DNA from: VBDM01 sp964430565
GTDB taxonomy: Bacteria; Pseudomonadota; Gammaproteobacteria; Burkholderiales; SG8-39
DNA: 64,000 bases
Assembly: GCA_964430565.1 (NCBI GenBank)
Contig: CAYSFD010000016.1
Coordinates: forward strand, 124,001 to 188,000
Direction: 5' to 3'
Every line of letters starts with the position of its first letter. Positions within the stretch are counted from its first letter, which is position 1. Positions 1 through 8,557 of this stretch are shown piece after piece. Below the pieces are notes generated by a model that was not told the DNA's origin, ran no database searches, and saw only the letters and a list, made by a program, of their open reading frames with translations. Made by a program: the position numbers and the translations under genes.

Positions 1-1
1 C

Positions 2-841
2 CCGCTGATCGAAGTCTCGCTCGACCCCGAGGGCGCGGCGCGCGCCGGGCGCGCGCTCGTCTTCTGGGACATTTTTTTCTACGCGAGCTTCGCGCTCGTC
101 GTCACCTCGTCGGTGCGCGTGGCGGGTGTGCTCCTCGTATTCGCCTACCTCGTCGTCCCCGCCGCGATCGCCTCCCTTTTCGTACGCTCGGTGCGCGCAC
201 GGCTTGCGCTCGGCTGGGCGCTCGGCGCGGCGGTCAGCGCTGCGGGACTATGGGCATCGTGGGCCTGTGATTTTCCGACCGGCGCGACGCTAGTGAGCGC
301 CTTCGGCGCGGCGATTGCTCTCGCGGCGGCCAGCATCGGCGCAGCGCGCGCGGCAAAGGCGGTCCGCGCGGAAGGTCTTGCGGCGCTGCGGCCCGCGGCG
401 GCGATGTTCGGCGGACTTCTTGCACTCGCCGGTGCGCTGCTCCTCGCTTTGCCCGGGATGGACCATCCCTGGCTCGACGCGGTCGAGAGCGCGGTGCCGC
501 AAGTGCGGGAAGCATTCCTCACGGAAGACAAGCTTGAGACGCTGCGCGACACCGAGGACAGCCTCGCGCGCGGACAGGCGGAACTCGACCGCCTGCGGCG
601 CATGCAGCAAGACGTGCGCTGGGGCGCACTCGCCATGGACGCCGAGCGCGAAGAGCGGCTACGGCAGTTCATCGCCGGACGCGCGGAGCTCGTCGCGGGC
701 GACCAGCTGGTGTTGCGCTCGCTTCGCGCCACGGCGCGCGCTCGCCAGCGCTTTCCGCTCGGACTGCTGCTCGTGATCGGCGGAGGTACGCTCGCTTTTT
801 TATTCGGCCGACGCCGCCGTCCCGAAGCCAGCCGGACCTGA
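2..841 (+). CDS. Metal ABC transporter permease (ABC-3/ZnuB-like), 5' end outside window, with C-terminal extension
   Basis: The reading frame is open from the first bases, so only the C-terminal part is present. The visible part starts with hydrophobic segments carrying SSVRVAGVLLVFAYLVVPAA, the typical late transmembrane region of ZnuB/TroC-type permeases that move Zn, Mn or Fe across the inner membrane with an ATPase and a periplasmic binding protein. After the last expected membrane helix the protein does not stop. It continues with about 80 residues rich in Arg, Glu and Leu (likely coiled coil), then one more hydrophobic segment and an Arg-rich tail. That extension is not usual for the family. 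The partner genes would lie upstream, outside the window. Confidence 0.75.
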   Translation, partial: PLIEVSLDPEGAARAGRALVFWDIFFYASFALVVTSSVRVAGVLLVFAYLVVPAAIASLFVRSVRARLALGWALGAAVSAAGLWASWACDFPTGATLVSAFGAAIALAAASIGAARAAKAVRAEGLAALRPAAAMFGGLLALAGALLLALPGMDHPWLDAVESAVPQVREAFLTEDKLETLRDTEDSLARGQAELDRLRRMQQDVRWGALAMDAEREERLRQFIAGRAELVAGDQLVLRSLRATARARQRFPLGLLLVIGGGTLAFLFGRRRRPEASRT

Positions 842-1078
842 CAGTCGGAGCGCAACACAAGAACCTGTCGATAATCGAGCCGTCAACGAACCCGCGCCAG
901 TACACGCGCGGCAGCCGTTACCGATTTCACCACGGCGGCAGCGCAAGGAGCTTCGCTTATCTTCGACTGGATGCGACAGCGCCGGAACCGGATCACGCTA
1001 GCGGATACGGAAGTGCGGGAGCGCGACGACCGTGGCGGCGCGATTATCAGACAATGATAAGCCTCGATAGAACTTCGG

Positions 1079-2689
1079 TCAGGCCACTGCGCCGTCCGGC
1101 TTTCGCCGCAGCACCTTTCCCGGCATCGCGCCGGTGTGTGCCGCGGCATCGATGACGATCTCCCCATTGACGACCACCGTGGTTCGCGCGCCGCTCGGGT
1201 ACTGGTGCGGCTTTTCGTAGGTCGCCCTGTCCCGGAAGTCGGCCGGATCGAAGATCATGACATCCGCGCGCAGGCCCTCGCGCAGAAAGCCGCGATCGGC
1301 GAGCTTCAAGGCCCGCGCCGTTCCGCCGGTCATCTTGTGAATCGCGAGCTCGAGCGGGACGATTCCTTCCTCATGCACGTAGCGCCCGAGCACGCGCGGG
1401 AAGGTCCCGTAGAAGCGCGGGTGCGGCATGCCCTGGCTGGTGATGCCGGTCGTGGCGACGCAGTTGCCGTCGGAACCCACCAGCGCCCGCGGCGAACGGA
1501 TCAGCTCGCGCACGTCATCCTCCGAGATCGACGTGACGAGCACGCGTGTTGCGCCTTTGTCGTCGATCAGGTAGTCGCACAGCGCATCTACGGGGTCCTT
1601 GCCGCGCTCTGCGGCGAGCTGCGCGATGGTGCGGCCGGCGAATTGCGGGAGATTGGGCGTGATCGAGATTCGCACCGCATCCCAGGATTCGATGCGCCCC
1701 CAGTTGTTAAGGCCGTGCGCCGCGACGTCCTCGCGGATACTGCGGCGCGTCTCGGGCAGTTTCAGGCGCTCGAGCATCGCTTCCACCCCGCCCGCCTGCA
1801 CCCATTGCGGCAGGATGTTCTTGAGCGGATTGCTCCCCGCTGTATACGGATACGCGTCGCAGTCGATCTCGACTCCGCGGGCGCGTGCGGTGTCCAGCAT
1901 CGCGAGCGCCTTCGGAACCTTGCCCCAGTTGTCGGTACCCGAGCACTTGAAGTGCACCACCTGCACGTGGATGCCGCAGGTTTCGCCCACCTCGATCGCT
2001 TCCTCAAGCGCCTCGAGCACTCTGTTCGACTCGTCGCGGAGATGCGTGAAATAGAGCGCCTTGTGGCGCTGGAGCACGCGCCCGAGCGCGATCATCTCCT
2101 CGGCCTTCGCGTACGAGCCCGGTGCGGTGAAAAGGCCGCTCGACATGCCGAGCGCCCCGGCGCGCAGGGCGTCCTCCAGAAGCCCGCTCATGCGGTCTAG
2201 CTCCGCCGCGGTCGGCGCGCGCTCCTCCATTCCCATCACCATGAGCCGCAGCGTGTTGTGCCCCACGAGCATGCCTGCGTTGACCGAAATCGCAGGGAAC
2301 GTGTCGAGGTACTCTGGGAAGGCGAGCTCGCGGAACGGCAGCCACGGAGCGCTCGGCGCGAGATACTCCTTCAGCAGCTGCACCTTTCCCGGCAAGCAGG
2401 GCGCCACGGAAAACCCGCAGTGGCCGATGATCTCGGTGGTGACGCCTTGGCGCAGCTTGCTCTCGGCGCGCGGATTGATCGGCAGGGTGAAATCCGAGTG
2501 GGTCTTGATGTCGATGAAGCCCGGCGCGACGGCGAGGCCCTCGGCGTCGATCACGCGGGCCGCGCCCTCTGAAAGCGCCGGCACGACGGCGGCAAGGCGG
2601 CCGCCGGTGATTGCGACGTCGGCGCGCTCGCCCGGGCGGCCGCTGCCGTCGAACACCGTGCCGCCGCGGATTGCGATATCGTAGCGCAT
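1079..2689 (-). CDS. N-acyl-D-amino-acid deacylase-type amidohydrolase
   Basis: The 536-residue product belongs to the amidohydrolase_3 D-aminoacylase group, zinc enzymes that hydrolyse N-acyl-D-amino acids or related amides. The start giving MRYDIAIRGG was chosen because the family begins with this small beta-sandwich strand; the open frame extends further upstream into the divergent gene. The sequence reads GFIDIKTHSDFTLP where many amidohydrolases have an HxH pair, so the first His is Lys. The later HCGFSVAPC segment carries the Cys used for metal binding in D-aminoacylase. The C-terminal part has the usual sandwich ending (ADVMIFDPADF). It is divergent from the aldolase gene, with about 80 bases between the starts. 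The exact substrate cannot be told. Confidence 0.85.
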   Translation of the reverse strand: MRYDIAIRGGTVFDGSGRPGERADVAITGGRLAAVVPALSEGAARVIDAEGLAVAPGFIDIKTHSDFTLPINPRAESKLRQGVTTEIIGHCGFSVAPCLPGKVQLLKEYLAPSAPWLPFRELAFPEYLDTFPAISVNAGMLVGHNTLRLMVMGMEERAPTAAELDRMSGLLEDALRAGALGMSSGLFTAPGSYAKAEEMIALGRVLQRHKALYFTHLRDESNRVLEALEEAIEVGETCGIHVQVVHFKCSGTDNWGKVPKALAMLDTARARGVEIDCDAYPYTAGSNPLKNILPQWVQAGGVEAMLERLKLPETRRSIREDVAAHGLNNWGRIESWDAVRISITPNLPQFAGRTIAQLAAERGKDPVDALCDYLIDDKGATRVLVTSISEDDVRELIRSPRALVGSDGNCVATTGITSQGMPHPRFYGTFPRVLGRYVHEEGIVPLELAIHKMTGGTARALKLADRGFLREGLRADVMIFDPADFRDRATYEKPHQYPSGARTTVVVNGEIVIDAAAHTGAMPGKVLRRKPDGAVA

Positions 2690-2770
2690 CGATTTTCGGA
2701 TTCTGTCGAACCCCGTATTACCTCCTCTGCGCCAGCATACAATAGCGGGCAGTCGCAAGGGAGAAGCGCC

Positions 2771-3577
2771 ATGTCCGCATCCCCGCGGGAAATCGTCCGC
2801 AACAACGTCAAAGAAAAGCTTGCACGCGGCGAAGTGGTCGCCTCGATGACCGTGCGCCTGTCGCGCTCGGTCGAGATCGCGCGCATTGCGAAGACCGCCG
2901 GGTTCGATTCGATCTACGTGGACCTCGAGCACTCGAGCCTGTCGCTGGAAACGACGAGCCAGATCTGCATCGCGGCGCTCGCGATCGGCATCGCGCCTTT
3001 CGTGCGCGTGCCGAGCATCAGGCCCGAACACGTCTCGCGCGCGCTCGACGCCGGCGCGCTCGGCGTGATCGCGCCGCACATCCGCTCGGCGGAGGAAGCG
3101 CGCGAGGTGGTGAGGTTCTCAAAATTTCCGCCGCTGGGCGAGCGCTCCGCGGCGGGAGCCCTGCCGCATCTTCACTACCGCTCGTTTCCTGCGGCCGAGG
3201 TAAACGCCGCGATGAATGAAGCGACGATGGTCGTCGTCCAGTTCGAGACCGCCGACGCAATCGAGAAAGCGGACGAGATCGCTGCGGTCGAAGGCGTGGA
3301 CATGGTGCTCATGGGCACCAACGACCTCCTCGCCGACATGGGCCTCCCCGGGCAGTACGAACACAAGCGCGTGCGCGAGGCCTACACGCGCACTCTCGGC
3401 GCCTGCCGCAGGCACGGCAAACACCTCGGTGTGGGCGGTCTCGCGACGCACCCCAAGCTCGCCGCCGAGTTCGTGAAGATGGGCGCGCGCTACGTTTCGA
3501 CCGGCACCGACCTCGCTTTCCTCATCGCAGCGGCCACCGAGAGCGCGAAACAGGTGCACGAGATCGCTCTGCGATGA
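2771..3577 (+). CDS. HpcH/HpaI-family aldolase
   Basis: The 268-residue product matches the HpcH/HpaI class II pyruvate aldolases, TIM-barrel enzymes that cleave or form 4-hydroxy-2-oxo acids with a divalent metal. Supporting segments are GFDSIYVDLEHSSLS near residue 40, FVRVPSIRPEHVSRALDAGA, then QFETADAIEKADEIAAVEGV and MGTNDLLADMG, which carry the metal-binding Glu and Asp of the family. Length is normal. The stop overlaps the start of the next gene (ATGA), so the two are almost certainly translated together. The substrate may be a hydroxy-keto acid from aromatic or sugar-acid breakdown, but this is not shown by the sequence. Confidence 0.85.
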   Translation: MSASPREIVRNNVKEKLARGEVVASMTVRLSRSVEIARIAKTAGFDSIYVDLEHSSLSLETTSQICIAALAIGIAPFVRVPSIRPEHVSRALDAGALGVIAPHIRSAEEAREVVRFSKFPPLGERSAAGALPHLHYRSFPAAEVNAAMNEATMVVVQFETADAIEKADEIAAVEGVDMVLMGTNDLLADMGLPGQYEHKRVREAYTRTLGACRRHGKHLGVGGLATHPKLAAEFVKMGARYVSTGTDLAFLIAAATESAKQVHEIALR

Positions 3578-4356
3578 GCGGTGAGAAAATGAACGACGCA
3601 ATCAAAGTTGACGGCTACGAGATCGACGTCCTCATCCAGGGTTTCCCCGGCAGGATGGTGTGCCACGGAGGCCTGGGCTGGAGCACCGTGGCGCTCATCC
3701 GCGGCCACGGGCACGTCGCGCTGGTGGACGTCGGCAGCTTCAACATGCGAAAGGGCCTGATCGAGCAATTGGAGAAACGGGGCCTTGAGCCCGCCGACGT
3801 CACGCACGTCATTCTCACGCATTCGCATTACGACCATTCTTTGAACTGGATCCTTTTCCGCCAGGCACGCATCGTCATCGGTGCGCGGGAGTTGGCGTGG
3901 TCGTTGAATGAGCCCTGGGGACAGGGGCCGGTGCCCGAGCTCTACATGCGCGAGCTGGAGAACTGGCCCTCGCTGCACCCCGTTGCGGCGGAACAGGAAA
4001 TCCTGCCGGGGCTCACGGCGCACGCCGCGCCGGGCCACACGCCGGGTCATCTGGTTTTCGTTCTCGAGGGGAAGGAGCGCGACGCAATCTTCACCGGCGA
4101 CGCCGCCAAGAACCGCGCGGAGCTGCTTTCGCGCCAGGGCGAAACCAGCTACGACGCGACCCTGAGCAGCGCGTCGATCGAGAGGATCTGGCAATTGTGG
4201 CGCAAACGGCCGGGCAGCATCCTGATCCCCGGCCACGACCTGCCGATGACGCAGAAGGACGGACGCATCGAATACATCGGCAGCCGCAAGGCCGCGCTCA
4301 AGGCGTGGTTCGGCGAGGACATCGAAACCTCGACGCTGATCGACCTGAAAGTGTGA
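3574..4356 (+). CDS. MBL-fold metallo-hydrolase
   Basis: The 260-residue product has the metallo-beta-lactamase fold. The signature HSHYDH (residues 83-88) supplies three metal ligands, a further His lies in HAAPGHTPGH and an Asp in FTGDAAKN, followed by a late GHD segment. Such enzymes hydrolyse thioesters, lactones or phosphodiesters in the cytoplasm; no signal peptide is seen. It overlaps the aldolase gene by four bases, so the pair forms an operon and may act on one pathway. A second ATG five codons in (MNDAIK) could be the true start. The specific reaction is unknown. Confidence 0.85.
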   Translation: MSGEKMNDAIKVDGYEIDVLIQGFPGRMVCHGGLGWSTVALIRGHGHVALVDVGSFNMRKGLIEQLEKRGLEPADVTHVILTHSHYDHSLNWILFRQARIVIGARELAWSLNEPWGQGPVPELYMRELENWPSLHPVAAEQEILPGLTAHAAPGHTPGHLVFVLEGKERDAIFTGDAAKNRAELLSRQGETSYDATLSSASIERIWQLWRKRPGSILIPGHDLPMTQKDGRIEYIGSRKAALKAWFGEDIETSTLIDLKV

Positions 4357-4390
4357 GATTCGCCGCGGCGCGGCCCAGGCGTTCAGCGCC

Positions 4391-5431
4391 TCAACGCAGC
4401 AAGTCCTCCAGCGGCCGGCGCGGCGTAGGTTTCGCCGGCGGATCCGCGTAGCCCAGCCTGAACGCCACCATGGGAACGCCGCCCGCGCGGAACAGCTTCG
4501 CGAACTTCGTCCTGACCTCATCGACCTCGAGCAACTGGCTGATCGGCTGAAGGCTCAGACCTTCGGACGTTGCGGTGAGATAAAGGCGTTCGAGCAACTG
4601 CCCGGCCTTGATCTGCCCCGCCTCCGCGCCGTCGGCGCCGCTGATCAGGCCGAACACGGGCGAGGTGGCGAGCGCCTTGTGATCGCCCCTCGCATCCGCC
4701 GCTTTCATTCCGAGCTGGGCGATCGCGAACTGCTGCGCGACCGCCAGCAGCCACGGGCCACCGAAATCCCCGCTGCCGATGGAGTCGGCGAGCTCCTCGC
4801 GGTACTTCGGCTCCGACAGCCCGAGCGCCTCGCCCGTCAGCATCAGCCTCTGCGCCGTCTGCTTGATCGCGGTGTTATCGGTGAGCAGGAGGGTCAGATC
4901 CCGGTCCGCATTGCACTCCCTCAACCTGCGAAGCACGGCCGCCGAGACCGACCGGTTCCGGTACCGCCCGTGGTTGGTGCGGCGCCGGACGATGGCCTCG
5001 AACAGGCTCGCAGGGCGGAAAGGGGAAGCGACCGGCCTGTCGAGGATCGCAACCTGCGCGACGATCGAGCTGTCGAAAGCGTCGGGAGCGAGTGTCAGGT
5101 AATGCCCGAAACCGAAATGTTCCAGCGCGATGAGGAGATTCTCCAGCGCGCAGCCGAGGCTGATGTGCAGCTCCCGCGCGTGCGGATCGGACACCCGTTG
5201 CCAGCGCGAGCGCTCCGAGTGAAGGCTGATCTGGTCCCGGCCGACCGTGAAATTCCATGGCTGCGTATTGCGATTGGATGGCGCGAGGATCGCGTAGCGC
5301 AGCAGAAATCTCAGTCTCTCGAAGCGCGAGCCGCGCGCGGGGTAGTCCGCCTCGCGAAGCGCCCAGGGATCGGCAGGTGAACGAGTTGCCGCGCGCTCGC
5401 TAGCTCCGGAATCTCTTCTGATAGACTTCAA
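4391..5431 (-). CDS. Nitroreductase-family protein (Acg-like)
   Basis: The product, up to 346 residues, contains the FMN-dependent nitroreductase fold. The segment RYAILAPSNRNTQPWNF near residue 45 is the flavin phosphate-binding motif, and the C-terminal part has LQPISQLLEVDEVRTKFAKL and RLGYADPPAKPTPRR, as in this family. The length and the mid-protein HISLGCALENLLIALEHFGFG resemble Acg-type proteins, a divergent group linked to low-oxygen responses in mycobacteria. The frame opens with TTG, so the exact start is uncertain. The start overlaps the 3' end of the small upstream gene, suggesting coupled translation from a promoter carrying an FNR-like site. Confidence 0.8.
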   Translation of the reverse strand: MKSIRRDSGASERAATRSPADPWALREADYPARGSRFERLRFLLRYAILAPSNRNTQPWNFTVGRDQISLHSERSRWQRVSDPHARELHISLGCALENLLIALEHFGFGHYLTLAPDAFDSSIVAQVAILDRPVASPFRPASLFEAIVRRRTNHGRYRNRSVSAAVLRRLRECNADRDLTLLLTDNTAIKQTAQRLMLTGEALGLSEPKYREELADSIGSGDFGGPWLLAVAQQFAIAQLGMKAADARGDHKALATSPVFGLISGADGAEAGQIKAGQLLERLYLTATSEGLSLQPISQLLEVDEVRTKFAKLFRAGGVPMVAFRLGYADPPAKPTPRRPLEDLLR

Positions 5432-5615
5432 AATCTGGCCAGTTCGGATTGAAACACAAGCAACCGTAACCGAAAGGAACGGCGGAGGGGCAATTGCCGG
5501 GATGCTGCGTCAGGCAATCCGCGAACCGATCAATGCCCCAGATCGCGCGAGTCTCGCAGTTTCGTTCGCGCGACGGCGGAATTGCTGCACTCAAAGGCTG
5601 AATATGAGAACCCAT
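5400..5615 (-). CDS. Small Cys-containing protein of unknown function
   Basis: This 71-residue frame is probably a real gene. Its ATG is preceded seven bases upstream by GGCGGAG, a good ribosome binding site, and an FNR-like palindrome lies about 57 bases before the start. The product has four Cys residues, including a CPSAVPFGYGCLC stretch, and a WGIDRFADCL segment, without a signal peptide or membrane helix. I have a vague memory of similar short proteins in proteobacteria but cannot name a family. Its 3' end overlaps the nitroreductase start by about 30 bases. The role is unknown; a redox or metal-linked function is a guess from the Cys residues. Confidence 0.45.
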   Translation of the reverse strand: MGSHIQPLSAAIPPSRERNCETRAIWGIDRFADCLTQHPGNCPSAVPFGYGCLCFNPNWPDFEVYQKRFRS

Positions 5616-5665
5616 CGCGATTCTCCGCCACTGGACAAAGTTTATGACTCACCCGGCCCGCAGCT

Positions 5666-5679
5666 TTGACCTAGATCAA
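5666..5679. promoter_or_regulatory. FNR/Anr-like binding site
   Basis: The sequence TTGACCTAGATCAA differs from the FNR consensus TTGAT-N4-ATCAA at one base. TTGAC half-sites are common in FNR/FixK-type operators. It sits 57 bases upstream of the small Cys-protein gene and 85 upstream of the Bug gene on the other strand. The distance and the low-oxygen link of Acg-like nitroreductases favour control of the minus-strand pair. Confidence 0.55.
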
Positions 5680-5756
5680 TCCCGGGGCGGATCGAGCCGA
5701 TCCAGGATGGCAGGCTGATCAAGGCCGCCGGAATCCAACCCGAATAGGAGGAAGAA

Positions 5757-6743
5757 ATGCCACGACTGAAGACGCTCCAATCCGTGACTCTGAGCCTAGT
5801 GCTCGCGCTGCCCGCCGCCGCACTGTATACGACGCATGCAGCGGCCCAGGCCTATCCCAGCAAGCCGGTGCGGCTTATCATCCCGTTCCCTCCGGGCGGG
5901 AGCAACGACGTGGTCGGGCGCATGATCGCGATCCAGCTCTCCGAGCGGCTGGGAAGGGGGATCGTCGCCGACAACCAGGGCGGCGCGGGCGGGATCATCG
6001 GCAGCGAAGCGGCGGCGAGATCGACGCCCGACGGCTATACGCTGCTCCTGATCTCGGTTGCCCACGCCTTCGGCAGCTCGATGTACAAGCTGCCGTACGA
6101 CCCGATCGGCGCCTTCGCGCCGGTGGCGATGCTCGGCACCGGGCCGGTTGTGCTCTGCGTCAATCCCAAGCTGCCCGTGGATTCGCTGAAGGAGCTGATC
6201 GCGCTCGCGAAGGAAAAGCCTGGGACGCTGAACTACGCCACGGCCGGTGTCGGAAGCTTCCAGCACCTGTCCAGCGCGCTGTTCAAGCTGCAGTCGGGAC
6301 TGGACATCGTGCATATCCCGTTCAAGGGCGGCGGACCGGCGATGATGGACGTGATCGCCGGCAACACCCAGATCACGATCGGCTCGCTGATCCAGATGCT
6401 GCCGCACATCAAGAGCGGGCGGCTGCGCGCGCTCGGTGTCGGAAGCGCCAAGCGCGTGCCTGCGCTCCCCGACCTGCCGACCATCTCGGAGGCGGGGGTC
6501 CCGGGTTACGAGGCGACCAACTGGTGGGGCATCGTCGCGCCGGCCGGAACGCCGCGTCCCGTCATCGAGCGGCTGCACAAGGAGCTCTCGGTGATCCTCG
6601 CCTCGGCTGAAACGAAAAAGCGTTTCGAATCCGAAGGCGGGGAAGCGGTGCAGATGAGCCCGGAGGAGTTCGGCCGGTTCATCGTTTCGGAGACGGCGAA
6701 ATGGGCGAAGGTGGTGAAAGAAGCCGGGATCAAGCCGGAGTAG
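5757..6743 (+). CDS. TctC/Bug-family periplasmic binding protein
   Basis: The 328-residue product is a tripartite tricarboxylate transporter substrate-binding protein (Bug family). It has a signal peptide ending near AAAQA, then YPSKPVRLIIPFPPGGSNDV, the usual opening of the mature protein, the ARSTPDGYTLL segment and the VHIPFKGGGPAMMDVIAG loop that lines the carboxylate-binding pocket. AATAGGAGGAAG precedes the ATG, so the start is firm. These proteins bind small carboxylates or amides in the periplasm; many are orphans with no permease nearby, as here. The ligand cannot be read from sequence. Confidence 0.9.
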   Translation: MPRLKTLQSVTLSLVLALPAAALYTTHAAAQAYPSKPVRLIIPFPPGGSNDVVGRMIAIQLSERLGRGIVADNQGGAGGIIGSEAAARSTPDGYTLLLISVAHAFGSSMYKLPYDPIGAFAPVAMLGTGPVVLCVNPKLPVDSLKELIALAKEKPGTLNYATAGVGSFQHLSSALFKLQSGLDIVHIPFKGGGPAMMDVIAGNTQITIGSLIQMLPHIKSGRLRALGVGSAKRVPALPDLPTISEAGVPGYEATNWWGIVAPAGTPRPVIERLHKELSVILASAETKKRFESEGGEAVQMSPEEFGRFIVSETAKWAKVVKEAGIKPE

Positions 6744-6822
6744 AGGAAGTGAAGACCGTCAAGGTGATCCTCGCCTGGACCCGCACCGGGAAAGCCCCTT
6801 CCGAACTCTCCCAGTAACGCAG

Positions 6823-8520
6823 GTGCGGACTGCCGTCCTCACCCGGTTGCTCGCCGGCTACTGCGCTGCGATTGCCTGCTCGCTCGGTCAGGCGACCGCC
6901 CAGGAGCCCGCCACGGACGAGAAAGCTCCGCTCTCCGCGGAGGCTGCGCCGTCTTCCACAGGGAAAATCCCGTCCTTCGCCGAGCTCGAGGCGGCCGGGG
7001 CCGTCATCGGCGAGGTACGGATCGACGTCCGCAACATCTTTGATCTTTCGGACGAGAAGGAAAACGGCGTCCTCTACCAGGCCGCGAACGCGATTCACAT
7101 TCAAACGCGCGAGTGGGTCGTCAGGCGCCAGTTGTTGTTCAAGCCCGGCGAGCGCGTCTCGGTCCGCCTCATCGAAGAGACGCAGCGCCTGATGCGGTTG
7201 AGCCGGACTTTTTACGATGTCAGCATCGCGCCGATCGGCTACCGCGACGGCGTGGTCGATATCGAAGTCAGGACGCGCGATAACTGGACGCTGCATCTCG
7301 GCGGGAGCGCCAGCCGCGTAGGGGGCGCCAACAAAACCGAGGCGGCGGTGTCGGACCGCAACCTCCTCGGCACCGGCGTTCTCTTCGGTGCCAGCAGCGC
7401 CAGGGATGCCGATCGCAGCGGCACCGAGTACCACTTTTCCGCGCCCCACCTTCTCGACGGCTGGACCACGATCGCCTACTCGAAGAGCCGGCTGAGCGAC
7501 GGCGAGAGCATGGCGGCATCGATCATCCGGCCGTTCTACGCTCTGGACACGCGCTGGGCGGCTGGATTCTCGACCTCCACGGGTACTCGCATCGACTCCC
7601 AATTCAGCAACGGGGAGAAGTCCGCCCAGTTTCGCCACGAGCAGGAAAGTGCCGTGGCATTCGGAGGCTGGTCCGAGGGCCTGGTGAACGGCTGGACGCA
7701 CCGCTATTCAGCGGGCTTCAGCTACCAGAAGGACAGCTACAAGGTCGAGCCGGGCCTTCCCCTTCCGGCTCCCGATCCATTTCCTCTGGATCAGACGCTC
7801 GCTGCGCCCTTTTTGCGCTACGAGCTCGTGCACGACGACTACGAGGAGGTCAAGAACCGGAACCTGATCGAGCGTCCGGAGTACTTCGCGATGGGAACCC
7901 AATCCAGCGTTCAGCTGGGCCGCACATTAACGAGCCTAGGCTCGACGCAAAACCTTTGGCTCTACTCCGCCAGCGCGAGCGACGGCTTCCGGCTCCCATC
8001 GAACCGGATCTTGCTCGGTTCGGCCTCGGTCTCCGGGCAGACCGGTTACGCGCCGCTCGAACGGCAACTGGCGAGCGGCTCGATTCAATTCTATGGCCGC
8101 TCGGACGACCGGGACCGGACGTTTGTCTCTCTCGCCGGCAACGCCCTCACGGACCCTAACCCTGCCAGCCAACTGACGCTCGGGGGCGACACGGGCTTGC
8201 GCGGATATCCGCGGAACTACCAGACCGGCGACCGCCGCGTGCTGCTCAACATCGAGGAACGCGTCTATACGGACTGGTACCCATTCCGCCTGTTCCGCGT
8301 GGGGGGCGCGGTGTTCTACGACTTGGGCCGGGCCTGGGACGGCCCCGGCGAAAGTCCCTCGAGCGCGCACTGGGCGAGCGACGTCGGCTTCGGCCTGCGC
8401 ATTCAGAGCACGCGCTCATCCTCGGGGAACGTTCTGCACGTCGACCTCGCCTTCCCCCTGAATCACGATCCGAACATCAAATCGTTTCAGTTCCTGGTCT
8501 TGACCAAGGTCTCGTTTTGA
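6823..8520 (+). CDS. BamA/Omp85-like outer-membrane protein
   Basis: The 565-residue product starts with a GTG and a signal peptide ending near ATAQE. Residues about 60-160 look like one or two POTRA-type repeats (QLLFKPGERVSVRLIEETQRLMRL appears in that part). The rest is a beta-barrel with alternating aromatic strands, a GLRGYP motif near the C-terminus (TGLRGYPRNYQTGD) matching the conserved RGY/RGF loop of Omp85 proteins, and a C-terminal Phe. Omp85 proteins insert or translocate proteins or lipids at the outer membrane; this one has fewer POTRA repeats than BamA and is a paralogue of unknown cargo. It converges on the protease-barrel gene 37 bases away. The upstream ribosome site is weak. 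Confidence 0.8.
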   Translation: MRTAVLTRLLAGYCAAIACSLGQATAQEPATDEKAPLSAEAAPSSTGKIPSFAELEAAGAVIGEVRIDVRNIFDLSDEKENGVLYQAANAIHIQTREWVVRRQLLFKPGERVSVRLIEETQRLMRLSRTFYDVSIAPIGYRDGVVDIEVRTRDNWTLHLGGSASRVGGANKTEAAVSDRNLLGTGVLFGASSARDADRSGTEYHFSAPHLLDGWTTIAYSKSRLSDGESMAASIIRPFYALDTRWAAGFSTSTGTRIDSQFSNGEKSAQFRHEQESAVAFGGWSEGLVNGWTHRYSAGFSYQKDSYKVEPGLPLPAPDPFPLDQTLAAPFLRYELVHDDYEEVKNRNLIERPEYFAMGTQSSVQLGRTLTSLGSTQNLWLYSASASDGFRLPSNRILLGSASVSGQTGYAPLERQLASGSIQFYGRSDDRDRTFVSLAGNALTDPNPASQLTLGGDTGLRGYPRNYQTGDRRVLLNIEERVYTDWYPFRLFRVGGAVFYDLGRAWDGPGESPSSAHWASDVGFGLRIQSTRSSSGNVLHVDLAFPLNHDPNIKSFQFLVLTKVSF

Positions 8521-8557
8521 GGCGTTGCGGGTTCTCGACGCTTTTACGTCGCGCCAC

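Noticed and set aside
1044..1060. Short inverted repeat TTATCA/TGATAA
   Set aside because: Six-base arms with no GC or T run are too weak to call a terminator or operator.
1136..2200. 354-residue plus-strand frame opposite the D-aminoacylase gene
   Set aside because: It shows no recognisable domain and overlaps a well-supported gene on the other strand.
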